The position numbers and the translations under genes are program-made. From Legionella cincinnatiensis (lineage in GTDB: Bacteria > Pseudomonadota > Gammaproteobacteria > Legionellales > Legionellaceae), in NCBI RefSeq assembly GCF_900452415.1, contig NZ_UGNX01000001.1, forward strand, positions 1,116,001 to 1,180,000: a stretch of 64,000 nt of DNA. The letters are read 5' to 3'. Under the pieces are notes generated by a model. That model worked only from the letters and a program-made list of their open reading frames with translations, was not told the DNA's origin and did no database searches. Of the stretch, positions 16,521 to 26,141 are shown piece by piece (position 1 is the stretch's first letter; each line of letters starts with the position of its first letter).

Positions 16521-16580
16521 AATTAACGTGAGTTCGCCATAAAAAATAAATTTATTTTTTATGGCGAACTCACGTTAATT
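16521..16580. repeat. Perfect 60-bp palindrome with AATTAACGTGAG ends
   Basis: Bases 16521-16550 are the exact reverse complement of 16551-16580, with no loop: AATTAACGTGAGTTCGCCAT at the left end and its complement at the right, AT-rich in the centre. The terminal TTAACGTGAG matches the ends of other palindromes in the window. It follows the Lrp/AsnC gene stop by 33 bases and could also end transcription. Confidence 0.95.
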
Positions 16581-16712
16581 AAAGACTTTATTTGGCACCT
16601 ATTGCGCGAACGCTTACATTAGCTCACAAATGAAATTAAAATTCTATCATAATGATAAAATATTGATCAATTAGTGTATAATATATATATATCATGTGGT
16701 AAGAGTTGTAAA

Positions 16713-19034
16713 ATGAAAGAAAAGAAACCTTCTGAAACCCTCAATAATATTTCTACTCCTTCTCATAATTTTCTAAAAAGGTTTCAATCACCGGAAACTA
16801 CGGCAAAAGAGTTCCTATACATCATAGAACAATGTGAGATTTATAAGAATGACTTGGAAACATTAACAGATCAAAAAAAATTTTTTGTTAATAGTCCAAG
16901 CGTTATTCGCAAAAGGGAGTTAATGTCTCAAACAGTAGTTGATAATCTTTTACCAGATACAATGTCGGTTAGTGAATTAAAAAATATCATTCCTACCGTA
17001 TTAGAAGAGATACAAATTGAAAGAGAAAAATTCAATAAGTTGATAGAAAGGGACAAGGAACTGGCCGACTGTGCGAAGAGAATCAAAATTCTTGAAGAAA
17101 AATATGAGCCTAAAGTCATTGAATTAAAGGATGTGGACAAAAAAGTAATAGAAACAGAAGGTACGAATGAGATATTAGAAGAGCTCCAAAAGGAAAAACA
17201 AAGATATGTTGAACTGAAAAAACAATATGATAATGATGAGATAGAAAAAAAATTATCTGAAGTTAATCGAAAAATCATTAACATAGAATTCAAATTAAAT
17301 AGCATAAATCATTGTATTTCAGAAATTTACACCTATTTAATTGTCAATAAAAGAGATAAGTTTTTTGATATGTTAACAACGTATTACAACAGCATGGAGG
17401 GAAAAAAAGAGCCTCATAAAAAATTGATTTACACCATGTTGTATACACTACAAGTAGCTGAAAAGCTCGGTGAAAAATTTGGTTTTAACTATCAAGGACC
17501 AGCACATTTTAATAAATTATATTATGACTATAACCAAGCTAGAGAAGAATATGAAAATAAAATCGGTACTCCTAAAAAAGAATCTACGGAAAAATTAGTA
17601 CGCATTCTCGAGTCTTTTATGGATAATTATATAAAAGCAGGTGGTACAATTTCTGAATTAATAGAAAAGCTAAAACCGGTAGAACAATATTATGATATTC
17701 AAATAAATAGTAAAGGGGTATTAATAAAGTTAAAAGAAGACAATGCTCTCCTTACAACAAATCCAGTCGAAGTTTTAAACGCCTTATTTAAAAAATTTTA
17801 CGAAGAAACAAAAATACAGTCTCGTTCAATGAAAGCATTAAAAAATGCCCTTGATGAACATGGGGTCACCTATGAAGTGCCAAATGATTGGTACAATTAT
17901 ATGGGCTGGAGTATTCCTCTTATTACGGATAAAAACTCCGTTATTATTAATTATGATGATAAAGCGTATGTAGAGTATCAAAAACAACAAGGAGAGCGAG
18001 AACATGCATTTTTTGATAAGGTGAAGCAGGAGTTAGAAAGTGCTCAAAATATTATTAAAATCTGTACAAATGAAAAAGAAATATTGAGACAGAAAAATAT
18101 GGCAGATATTGTAACCAAATTATCAACTAATTTGGATGAAATTTGCCATGGAACGAAAAAACTTTTCACAAAAAAAATTAAAAATGATTTGGTTAGAAAT
18201 GTATTAGACGTATCAATTGAATCCCTGAAAGATTTGAGCAGTAGATTTCCCCAAATAGAGGAACAAGAAATATTAGATGTCATTGCAAATATGAAAATGG
18301 GTTTAAAACTTGCAGAACAGAAATTAGCCCCAATAAAGATCAACGATGACAAAAAAATCGTTGAAAAAATCATTCATGAAACTTTAGATAATTTAAAAAA
18401 ACAAATGGATGTTAACGTAGTAGGTGTCACCACTTACAAAGTTAATCCTAAAATTAAAGAGGCAATTGAATCCTATGGAATATCTACAAATTTAACAGAG
18501 AGTTCTAGTGAACGTGTGATAAGGCCAGAAGAACCTAAAATAAATAACGTAGAAGAGCGCTGGAATAATTGTAAAGGAAAGATGAATGTAAACTTAATAA
18601 GTCAGATAATGAATAATTTTGTAGAAGAATACTGTAAATATAAAGGATGGGTTAAAGGAGGAGCCAGCGTTGAGGAGCTTCAAAAAAAATTAGGACATTT
18701 AGATCAATATTTTGAAATAAAAGCAGTAGAAGGCAAAATACCCGAAATTGTATGTAAGCCACAGCTCAATACGGTTGATCCCAAAATACTCTTTAATGAT
18801 ATGTTTAAAAAGTTTTATAACGAAAGTGGCTATATGGGGTCACGCTCTACCGAATCGTTAAAAAAAGCTTTATCAAATAAAGAAATCACTTTTGTTGAAT
18901 CTTCTAATTGGCCTTACAGAGCGATACCTGAGGTTACTGATGATAATAAGCGATTCAAATCAGTCGAGCCATATCAAGTTGTTAACGAAAGCCAGCCGTC
19001 TATAACGCCTAATTTTGGCAGTCCTAAAAATTAA
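16713..19034 (+). CDS. Large coiled-coil protein with a duplicated C-terminal domain (candidate effector)
   Basis: Not recognised. A 773-residue, lysine- and glutamate-rich protein with no signal peptide or membrane segment. Residues of about 100-210 are strongly coiled-coil (KEKQRYVELKKQYDNDEIEK). A domain of about 115 residues occurs twice: about 293-409 and about 628-745. Both copies run from a helix with KAGG/KGGAS, through EQYYDIQ/DQYFEIK, to ALFKKFYEETK/DMFKKFYNESG, a SRSMKALKNAL/SRSTESLKKAL helix and a closing W-IP-ITDD-like end. ATG 16713 follows a GGTAAGAG site; GTG 16674 is less likely. Very AT-rich, within an accessory island, and typical of legionella effectors in composition. Confidence 0.7.
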   Translation: MKEKKPSETLNNISTPSHNFLKRFQSPETTAKEFLYIIEQCEIYKNDLETLTDQKKFFVNSPSVIRKRELMSQTVVDNLLPDTMSVSELKNIIPTVLEEIQIEREKFNKLIERDKELADCAKRIKILEEKYEPKVIELKDVDKKVIETEGTNEILEELQKEKQRYVELKKQYDNDEIEKKLSEVNRKIINIEFKLNSINHCISEIYTYLIVNKRDKFFDMLTTYYNSMEGKKEPHKKLIYTMLYTLQVAEKLGEKFGFNYQGPAHFNKLYYDYNQAREEYENKIGTPKKESTEKLVRILESFMDNYIKAGGTISELIEKLKPVEQYYDIQINSKGVLIKLKEDNALLTTNPVEVLNALFKKFYEETKIQSRSMKALKNALDEHGVTYEVPNDWYNYMGWSIPLITDKNSVIINYDDKAYVEYQKQQGEREHAFFDKVKQELESAQNIIKICTNEKEILRQKNMADIVTKLSTNLDEICHGTKKLFTKKIKNDLVRNVLDVSIESLKDLSSRFPQIEEQEILDVIANMKMGLKLAEQKLAPIKINDDKKIVEKIIHETLDNLKKQMDVNVVGVTTYKVNPKIKEAIESYGISTNLTESSSERVIRPEEPKINNVEERWNNCKGKMNVNLISQIMNNFVEEYCKYKGWVKGGASVEELQKKLGHLDQYFEIKAVEGKIPEIVCKPQLNTVDPKILFNDMFKKFYNESGYMGSRSTESLKKALSNKEITFVESSNWPYRAIPEVTDDNKRFKSVEPYQVVNESQPSITPNFGSPKN

Positions 19035-19095
19035 AAATATAAGGATAATAGTAAGTAAGCGTTCAAGGGAATGTTTATTTCGTCTTTGGAGCAGT

Positions 19096-19355
19096 AAAAT
19101 ACTTTACTTGGAAAAATAAATATTCTTTTCGTTATTGTTTTGTGAGATAGCTCCGTGATTGTTCAGAAGTTCAGATATTTTTTTCTCACTAAATATCTAA
19201 CGGAGTACATAGATCATCAATCTCTTTGATCTTGATATCTTGGTTTAAAAGCCATGCTACAAGATTTAGGTTTCCAGATTTAACAGCGTAGTGAAGTACG
19301 GTGCATTTTTTATTATCTTTTACAGTAATGTCAGCACCGAACAAATAGTCCTTGT
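19096..19355 (-). pseudogene. Ankyrin-repeat protein remnant with a frameshift
   Basis: Reading the minus strand down from about 19355 gives KDYLFGADITVKDNKKCTV then LHYAVKSGNLNLVAWLLNQD and CTPLDI, a good ankyrin pattern (LHYAVxxGNLxLVxxLL, then TPLDI). The frame then hits two stops. Reading on in a shifted frame gives EKKISELLNNHGAISQ and ends at 19096, the continuation expected of an ankyrin helix pair. There is no start codon and the upstream side is cut by the palindrome next to eno. This is a dead fragment of a longer ankyrin gene. Confidence 0.75.
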
Positions 19356-19367
19356 GTTTTGTACTTT

Positions 19368-19393
19368 ATCGCTATCACATATGTGATAGCGAT
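19368..19393. repeat. Perfect 26-bp palindrome downstream of eno
   Basis: ATCGCTATCACAT joined directly to its reverse complement ATGTGATAGCGAT. It lies 53 bases past the enolase stop. There is no T run, so it could be a transcription-end structure or an operator-like dyad. Confidence 0.6.
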
Positions 19394-19446
19394 TATTCTT
19401 TAGGCAAATTTAATTCGTGAAGTTTGCACTATTAAGCGAACGATTT

Positions 19447-20733
<1,287 letters not shown>

Positions 20734-20754
20734 TTAAAGTTTTTTAGTATTGTT

Positions 20755-21360
20755 TTAGGTAAAACGTACTGCCCCAAGCTGTATTAACATTTGGACAAGA
20801 GGGCGTAAAGGCAATCCTAAAATGGTATCCTCACTCCCTTGAACCTCTTTAAATAACCATTTACCTTGAGTTTCATAGTGATAAGCACCACAACTATGAT
20901 AAGGTTTTTCACTTTGCAGATAAGCTTCAATGGTTTGTTTGCTTAAATGGTGCATGGTTAAATAGGCTATTTCATGATGTTGCCAAAGTATTCTATTATT
21001 TTTGGCAATGCAAAGACACGCGATTTGTTGATGCGTTTTGCCGCTTAATAAACGTAAATGTTCGGTGGCTGTTTGGTGGTTTAGAGGTTTATTGAGAATT
21101 AATTTTCCAAATACGCACAGTTGATCTGCGGCAATAATAAAATCTTTTGGATGATATTGACTCACCTCTAAAGCTTTGTTTGCTGCCAAAGTGTAACCCA
21201 AATTAAGATTATTTTCCGAATCAAAGGTTGCTTTAATCGCTTCTTCATCACAATGGGCGGGGATTACCGAGAGTTCAATGCCAAGAGATTGCAGTAATTT
21301 TAGACGAATTTCTGAGGCTGATGCGAGAACAATCGATTCTTGTTGTAACAACTTAGACAT
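20755..21360 (-). CDS. maf: Maf-family nucleotide pyrophosphatase
   Basis: A 201-residue Maf/YceF-type protein: IVLASASEIRLKLLQSLGI is the phosphate-binding N-terminal signature, DFIIAADQLCVF and LSGKTHQ complete the active site, and the C-terminal part has GAYHYETQGKWLF and GLPLRPLV. The family hydrolyses modified or non-canonical nucleoside triphosphates (house-cleaning) and has been tied to septum control. The start overlaps the 3' end of the ZIP transporter gene by eight bases, implying translational coupling. The ADQ in place of the more usual ADT points to the YceF-like subgroup. Confidence 0.9.
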   Translation of the reverse strand: MSKLLQQESIVLASASEIRLKLLQSLGIELSVIPAHCDEEAIKATFDSENNLNLGYTLAANKALEVSQYHPKDFIIAADQLCVFGKLILNKPLNHQTATEHLRLLSGKTHQQIACLCIAKNNRILWQHHEIAYLTMHHLSKQTIEAYLQSEKPYHSCGAYHYETQGKWLFKEVQGSEDTILGLPLRPLVQMLIQLGAVRFT

Positions 21361-22111
21361 AAATAGCCACCAACGCCATCAGTGAAAAGCCTATAATTAC
21401 AAAACTAAAATCTTTAAGATTGCAGCAACGCTCTACTAGCACACATCGCTCCAAACCATGCAGTGTCCCTAAGTAAAGAAATGTCCCTGCAGAGGCAGCA
21501 ATTAAAATCGGATCAAATAAGGAGTTGGTTTCTACCCCTTGACCAAAATACCAACCTAAATAAATGCCTAGAGGCGTCATAAAGCTGAATAAAAGAAAAA
21601 AGAGGAGGCTTGTATTCATGTTCATTGAGCTTTTATTTAATTGTACTGCGATTGCAAAACTTTCTGCCCACTTATGAGTAATTATGGCGAGAAAAATCAT
21701 AATGATCATCGAATTATGGTGCGCTATCCCTAGTGCAGCTCCAAGCATAATTGAGTGCACGGAGAGCATTCCCCATGCTAAAATCGCGAATGCCGGATGT
21801 GTTGCACTATTATGATGATAAAGTTCTTTACCCAGATGTTCAAACCATAGAAAAATGAGAAATACAGTACCGGTGATAATAAAAGCAAAAGGATAGTCAT
21901 AACCCATTTTAATGAATAAAGCATTTGCGTCAGGAAGCATATGTAATAATCCAGCGCCTAAGAATACTCCTGTAGCTAATGTTTCTCCAATAGGAAAATC
22001 AATATGCTTATCATCTTTAATTCGTTTTCTAAAGGGATACCAGCCTGCCATTAAAATAACTATAAAAATGGAAAAGGCAAAAAATATTTTTAAACTGGTA
22101 GCTGATACCAT
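21353..22111 (-). CDS. ZIP-family divalent metal transporter
   Basis: A 252-residue inner-membrane protein with about eight hydrophobic segments. The ZIP signature helices are visible: AWGMLSVHSIMLGAALGIAH contains the metal-coordinating His of TM4, and IFLAIITHKWAESFAIAVQL has the HKWAES variant of TM5. Additional His in GAGLLHMLPDA and GTLHGLERC fit family positions. ZIP proteins import Zn2+, Fe2+ or Mn2+. First gene of a likely zip-maf-eno operon and adjacent to a cation-efflux gene, so metal homeostasis functions cluster here. Confidence 0.87.
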   Translation of the reverse strand: MVSATSLKIFFAFSIFIVILMAGWYPFRKRIKDDKHIDFPIGETLATGVFLGAGLLHMLPDANALFIKMGYDYPFAFIITGTVFLIFLWFEHLGKELYHHNSATHPAFAILAWGMLSVHSIMLGAALGIAHHNSMIIMIFLAIITHKWAESFAIAVQLNKSSMNMNTSLLFFLLFSFMTPLGIYLGWYFGQGVETNSLFDPILIAASAGTFLYLGTLHGLERCVLVERCCNLKDFSFVIIGFSLMALVAIYV

Positions 22112-22223
22112 TACTTATCCTATTGCTCTATCTAAGAAAAGAAATACAACCTGAACACAAAGTAAAAGCAGTGTCCACTAATCTTCACAGCATTTCAGGC
22201 TACATCAAGCCAAACACAATAGT

Positions 22224-23360
22224 TTAGTTGTGATGCATGATCTCATGCAAGCTAAATAAACGAACTTCTACAATATCCGTTTGTAATTTCAATGCTAATA
22301 GGGCTCGTGCATGTAATTCTTGCCATTGAGTAAAGTGTTTCTCACAAATCATATCTATCTCGAGCTTCCCATCGAGGTAGTGCAAATTCCAAAATAATAT
22401 TTGGGGAAAATCAAGGCGAATTTCATGGAGTAACTGCTCGTATAATACTTTTCTGCTAGGCAGATGCAACGAAGGACAAAAGCGTTCATCGTCTTCTGGA
22501 TCAACATGCACTATGACATCTTTAACACTTTCAATTTGCTCCATTAATGCATGATGTACATGCTGGGCAATATAATGTCCTTCAGAGACTGATATTTTAG
22601 GCGATACTAAAATGTGTACATCAATTAATACATTTTCACCCATAGAGCGGCTGCGTAATTGATGTATCTTTTCAACTCCATCCACATTTTGGATTACTTG
22701 CTCAATTTGTGCCAGTAACTCTGCGCTGACGGCTGTATCCACTAATTCTTTAACGCTATTCCAAGCGTAGTCACAACCCATTTTAATAATCATAAGACCA
22801 ACAATTATGGCAGCTATGGCATCTAGGGAACTAAACCCCCATATACTGCCAATTAATCCTATCAAAACAACAAGAGAAGATGCAGCATCGGAACGATGAT
22901 GCCAGGCATTGGCAGTAATTAATTTGGAGTTGATACGTTTTCCAATGTATAAAGTGTAATGAAATAAAAGTTCATTACTCATAATCGAAATGCAAATCAC
23001 TGGAAGTGATAACCAATTAGGTTTGATATAATCCGATTTGAGCAGGTCATATAATGAATCCCAGGCGATTCCAACACCTGCCAAAATAAGCAAAAGAGCC
23101 AATAATAAAGTTGCCGCTGTTTCGATACGCTGATGTCCATAAGGATGGCTGGCATCTGCATCAAGACTCCCATATTTAGAGGCAAATAAAACCATTGCAT
23201 CGGTTATGAGATCAGAAAAGGAATGAACTCCATCAGCTACTAATGCATGGGAGTGGAAGAAATATCCACCAATAAGTTTAACCATGCCAAGAAGGGCATT
23301 TGCAATAGCACCTAAAAGGGTTACTTTTTTTGCTTGCTGGTATCTGTCATGTTGAATCAT
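22224..23360 (-). CDS. Cation diffusion facilitator (FieF/YiiP-like)
   Basis: A 378-residue CDF efflux protein. Six membrane helices occupy about the first 210 residues, with the metal-site patterns HALVADGVHSFSDLITD (TM2, D/H) and ANAWHHRSDAASSLVVLIG (TM5, HHRSDA, the DxxxD/HxxxD pair). The cytoplasmic C-terminal domain has LIDVHILVSPKISVSEGHYIA and VIVHVDPEDD, the dimeric metal-sensing ferredoxin-like fold. About 80 additional C-terminal residues extend beyond FieF. It exports Zn2+/Fe2+/Mn2+ by proton antiport. Its gene is separated by 112 bases from the ZIP importer on the same strand. Confidence 0.9.
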   Translation of the reverse strand: MIQHDRYQQAKKVTLLGAIANALLGMVKLIGGYFFHSHALVADGVHSFSDLITDAMVLFASKYGSLDADASHPYGHQRIETAATLLLALLLILAGVGIAWDSLYDLLKSDYIKPNWLSLPVICISIMSNELLFHYTLYIGKRINSKLITANAWHHRSDAASSLVVLIGLIGSIWGFSSLDAIAAIIVGLMIIKMGCDYAWNSVKELVDTAVSAELLAQIEQVIQNVDGVEKIHQLRSRSMGENVLIDVHILVSPKISVSEGHYIAQHVHHALMEQIESVKDVIVHVDPEDDERFCPSLHLPSRKVLYEQLLHEIRLDFPQILFWNLHYLDGKLEIDMICEKHFTQWQELHARALLALKLQTDIVEVRLFSLHEIMHHN

Positions 23361-23416
23361 TTTAAATTTAACTAATCTGAGTTTGATGTAAAAATAAGTT
23401 AATTGCTTCTGTCAAA

Positions 23417-23450
23417 CTGTTTTTATTTGGAACTGGACCCCGTGTCAATA
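23417..23450 (+). repeat. TTTTTATTTGGAACT dispersed repeat, copy 2
   Basis: CTGTTTTTATTTGGAACTGG followed by ACCCCGTGTCAATA. Matches the copies near 1521 and 34817. Confidence 0.5.
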
Positions 23451-23671
23451 TAGTTCACTATAACTCAGTGTGATGACAATATAATCATATTGCGTTAATT
23501 TTGTTTAAATACAGTCATTTTTATCGATATTTAAACATGGTTAGAAATTTTTTTGTATCTCTTGACTGCAAGTTTCGCAAGAGAGCAATTTTTTAGAAAC
23601 CCGTTGATAAGTTTTAAAGCAGATACAGAGCAAACAGATTCCACAAGATGTTAAACGTTCTGTGCACAGGA

Positions 23672-23807
23672 TTATCCACAGATTTTGTGGATAAATGATT
23701 TTGAAAATAGAAGATAAATGATTTATAACCTTTATAAAATAAGAGTTTTTGAATAAAAGAGCGAGTTAATTTTTGTTCAAGCTGTTTGCTCAAAAAAGTT
23801 ATCCACA
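23672..23807. promoter_or_regulatory. Cluster of three perfect DnaA boxes
   Basis: TTATCCACA occurs at 23672-23680, its reverse complement TGTGGATAA at 23686-23694 (five bases apart, forming a dyad), and TTATCCACA again at 23799-23807. Between them the DNA is very AT-rich. This is the consensus DnaA-binding site, and three perfect copies in 136 bases is not expected by chance. It could be a DnaA-titrating or reactivating site, a replication origin, or DnaA control of recG. No dnaA, dnaN or gyrB gene is nearby. Confidence 0.7.
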
Positions 23808-23899
23808 GGAAAGGAGGAAGAATTGAAGAAATACGCCTCGGTATATTAACAAAGAAAAAAATAAAAAACAGTCTTGACTGAGACATATTTAAAAATATT

Positions 23900-25972
23900 T
23901 CATCCTTGCAGAAATTGTTCAAAATTACCTAACCAACGTTGAGTGATGTCACGAGCGATTTCTGGAGTATTGTGTACTAGTTTTTGAGCGAAGGGAGGTA
24001 AAAGGGGCAGCAAAGAATGATCCCGTTGGATGTCTGCGATTTTAAATTGACGATAACCCGTTTGTTTTGTTCCTAAAATTTCACCTGCCCCTCTTAATTC
24101 CAAATCTTTCTCAGCAATAATAAATCCATCATTAGTTGCCCGCATGATTTTTAAACGTTCAGTACTATGCTGTGATAAAGGAGACTGATAAAGTAAAAGA
24201 CAATGAGATTGAGTGCTTCCTCTTCCTACACGACCGCGTAATTGATGGAGTTGTGATAAACCCAAACGCTCAGCATTTTCGATGATCATTAAGCTTGCAT
24301 TGGGGACATCAACTCCAACTTCAATGACAGTGGTGGCTACCAGCAAATTGATTTCACCATTTTTAAATGCAGCCATAGTTGCTTCTTTTTCTAATGGTTT
24401 CATACGCCCATGGATCAGACCTATTCGGGCGGTAGGAAGTTGTTCTTGTAATGAGCGAGCTGTTTCTGTAGCAGCCATGCATTGCAATTTTTCGGATTCT
24501 TCAATAAGAGTGCATACCCAGTAGATTTGTCGGCCACTAGAAAGTGCAACGAGTAATCGTTCAATAACTGCTTCCCGCTTATTTTGGTTTAATACAGCAG
24601 TTGTAATAGGTAGACGTCCAGGAGGTAATTCATCGATAATGGAAATATCCAGATGCGCTAAATAGCTCATGGAAAGTGTTCTTGGAATAGGAGTAGCAGT
24701 CATCAGTAGTTGATGGGGAATCAACTGCGCGTGTTGTCCTTTTTGCTGTAAAAGTAATCGTTGTTCCACACCAAATCGATGTTGTTCATCAATAATGACT
24801 AAGCCTAGGCAAGAAAAATGGACGGCCTCTTGAAATAATGCATGAGTACCAATAATGAGCTGGCAGCTGTTGTCTGCAAGAGCAGTAAATGCTTGGCCTC
24901 TTTCGCTCATTTTCATTTTTCCACTCAATCTTAATAGTTTAATGCCCAAAGGTTCAAGCCAACGAATCAGATTGTTGGCATGTTGTTCGCTTAATAAATC
25001 AGTAGGCGCCATAAAAGCAACTTGTTGACCATTGGCGATGGCTTGTAATGCTGCAAGCGCCGCAATAATTGTTTTTCCTGCACCAACATCGCCTTGCACT
25101 AAACGTAGCATTGGTTTTGTTTGCATTAAATCCAAACTGATTTCTTCGGCTACTCTTTGTTGTGCTTGAGTCAGAGTAAAAGGAAGAGCACTGAGAAATT
25201 TATTGTTTAAGTGATGATCTCTAGGTAATGGAGTCGCATGTAAGGTGCTACGTGATTCTCTGGCAAATTGCATGCTTAATCGTTGTGCTAATAATTCATC
25301 AAAAGCTAATCGTTTCAATGCCGGATGCTGCCCGCTCTCAAGAGCTTGTAGTGAGATATCAGGGGGAGGGCTATGCAGTAATTGAATCGCCTCTCCGAAA
25401 GGATAAAAATTATTTGCTTTTAATTCTGCTTCACTCATCCATTCTAATTGTTGTAACTCATGTTCACAGCTTTTTAAGGCGATGAGGACTAATTGCCTTA
25501 ACCGAGTTTGGCTTAAGCCTTGAGTACTTGGATAAATAGGAGTTAATGTTTCATGAACACGGCATTCATTTTTATCTTCTAGTAATTGATATTCAGGATG
25601 AGTCATCGTCCACGTATTGTTGAATTCACGCACCTCGCCAAAAGCATGAATCATCACACTGTTATTTAAATTTTTAATTTGATTTTTGTTAAAATGAAAA
25701 AACTGGAGCTTTATGACACCTGTTTTGTCTTGAACATAGCAATGTAACATAGCTCGTTTGCCTGGTTTAATTTCAGTTTTGCATACTTCACCAGCAATGA
25801 CACACCAAGTGTTGGGTTGTAAATCTTGAATGGGAGTAATTCGAGTTCTATCCTGGTAGCGATAAGGCAGGTGAAAAAGCAGATCATGTACGGAATGGAT
25901 ACCGCATTTAGCTAGTTTCTCTGCAAGTGTAGGGCCGATACCCGTTAATGATTCACAAGAATTAGATAACAC
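23900..25972 (-). CDS. recG: ATP-dependent DNA helicase RecG
   Basis: A 690-residue superfamily 2 helicase. The N-terminal wedge/OB-fold region begins LTGIGPTLAEKLAKCGIHSV and contains DLLFHLPYRYQDRT. Helicase motifs are clear: Walker A GDVGAGKT, IIDEQHRFGVEQR (motif II plus the RecG-typical extension), LMTATPIPRTLSM (motif III), and the C-terminal VGVDVPNASLMIIENAERLG and QLRGRVGRG (motif VI). The C-terminal TRG hairpin region LELRGAGEILGTKQTG is present. RecG remodels stalled replication forks and D-loops. It diverges from argS; DnaA boxes lie just downstream. Confidence 0.97.
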   Translation of the reverse strand: MLSNSCESLTGIGPTLAEKLAKCGIHSVHDLLFHLPYRYQDRTRITPIQDLQPNTWCVIAGEVCKTEIKPGKRAMLHCYVQDKTGVIKLQFFHFNKNQIKNLNNSVMIHAFGEVREFNNTWTMTHPEYQLLEDKNECRVHETLTPIYPSTQGLSQTRLRQLVLIALKSCEHELQQLEWMSEAELKANNFYPFGEAIQLLHSPPPDISLQALESGQHPALKRLAFDELLAQRLSMQFARESRSTLHATPLPRDHHLNNKFLSALPFTLTQAQQRVAEEISLDLMQTKPMLRLVQGDVGAGKTIIAALAALQAIANGQQVAFMAPTDLLSEQHANNLIRWLEPLGIKLLRLSGKMKMSERGQAFTALADNSCQLIIGTHALFQEAVHFSCLGLVIIDEQHRFGVEQRLLLQQKGQHAQLIPHQLLMTATPIPRTLSMSYLAHLDISIIDELPPGRLPITTAVLNQNKREAVIERLLVALSSGRQIYWVCTLIEESEKLQCMAATETARSLQEQLPTARIGLIHGRMKPLEKEATMAAFKNGEINLLVATTVIEVGVDVPNASLMIIENAERLGLSQLHQLRGRVGRGSTQSHCLLLYQSPLSQHSTERLKIMRATNDGFIIAEKDLELRGAGEILGTKQTGYRQFKIADIQRDHSLLPLLPPFAQKLVHNTPEIARDITQRWLGNFEQFLQG

Positions 25973-26141
25973 AGGATTACGAATGTTAAAAGTTATATTT
26001 AAGTGTACCGCATAGTTTATGAGCTAACAATTTGAAGTTCTTAAGATTTAACTGGTACCTATATGAAGTATATTAAAACCTTTTCATAGAGTACAAAAAA
26101 GCGCATAATAACATCATTTTTTTGATGGAAAATTAGGTACC

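Larger units (their letters stand above)
19035..19446. other. Intergenic region holding an ankyrin remnant and a palindrome
   Basis: About 410 bases between the coiled-coil gene and eno. The minus strand carries a decayed ankyrin-repeat gene (19096-19355), and a 26-bp perfect palindrome is at 19368-19393. Confidence 0.7.
23361..23899. other. AT-rich intergenic region with DnaA boxes
   Basis: About 540 bases between the cation-efflux gene and recG, both on the minus strand. It holds a TTTTTATTTGGAACT repeat copy (23417-23450) and three perfect DnaA boxes (23672-23807). A 102-codon frame crossing it is rich in Phe/Ile and looks like a chance frame in AT-rich DNA. Confidence 0.6.

Noticed and set aside
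23614..23922. 102-codon minus-strand frame between the cation-efflux gene and recG
   Set aside because: Rich in Phe and Ile as expected from chance translation of AT-rich DNA, overlaps the recG start region end and the DnaA boxes, and has no family resemblance.
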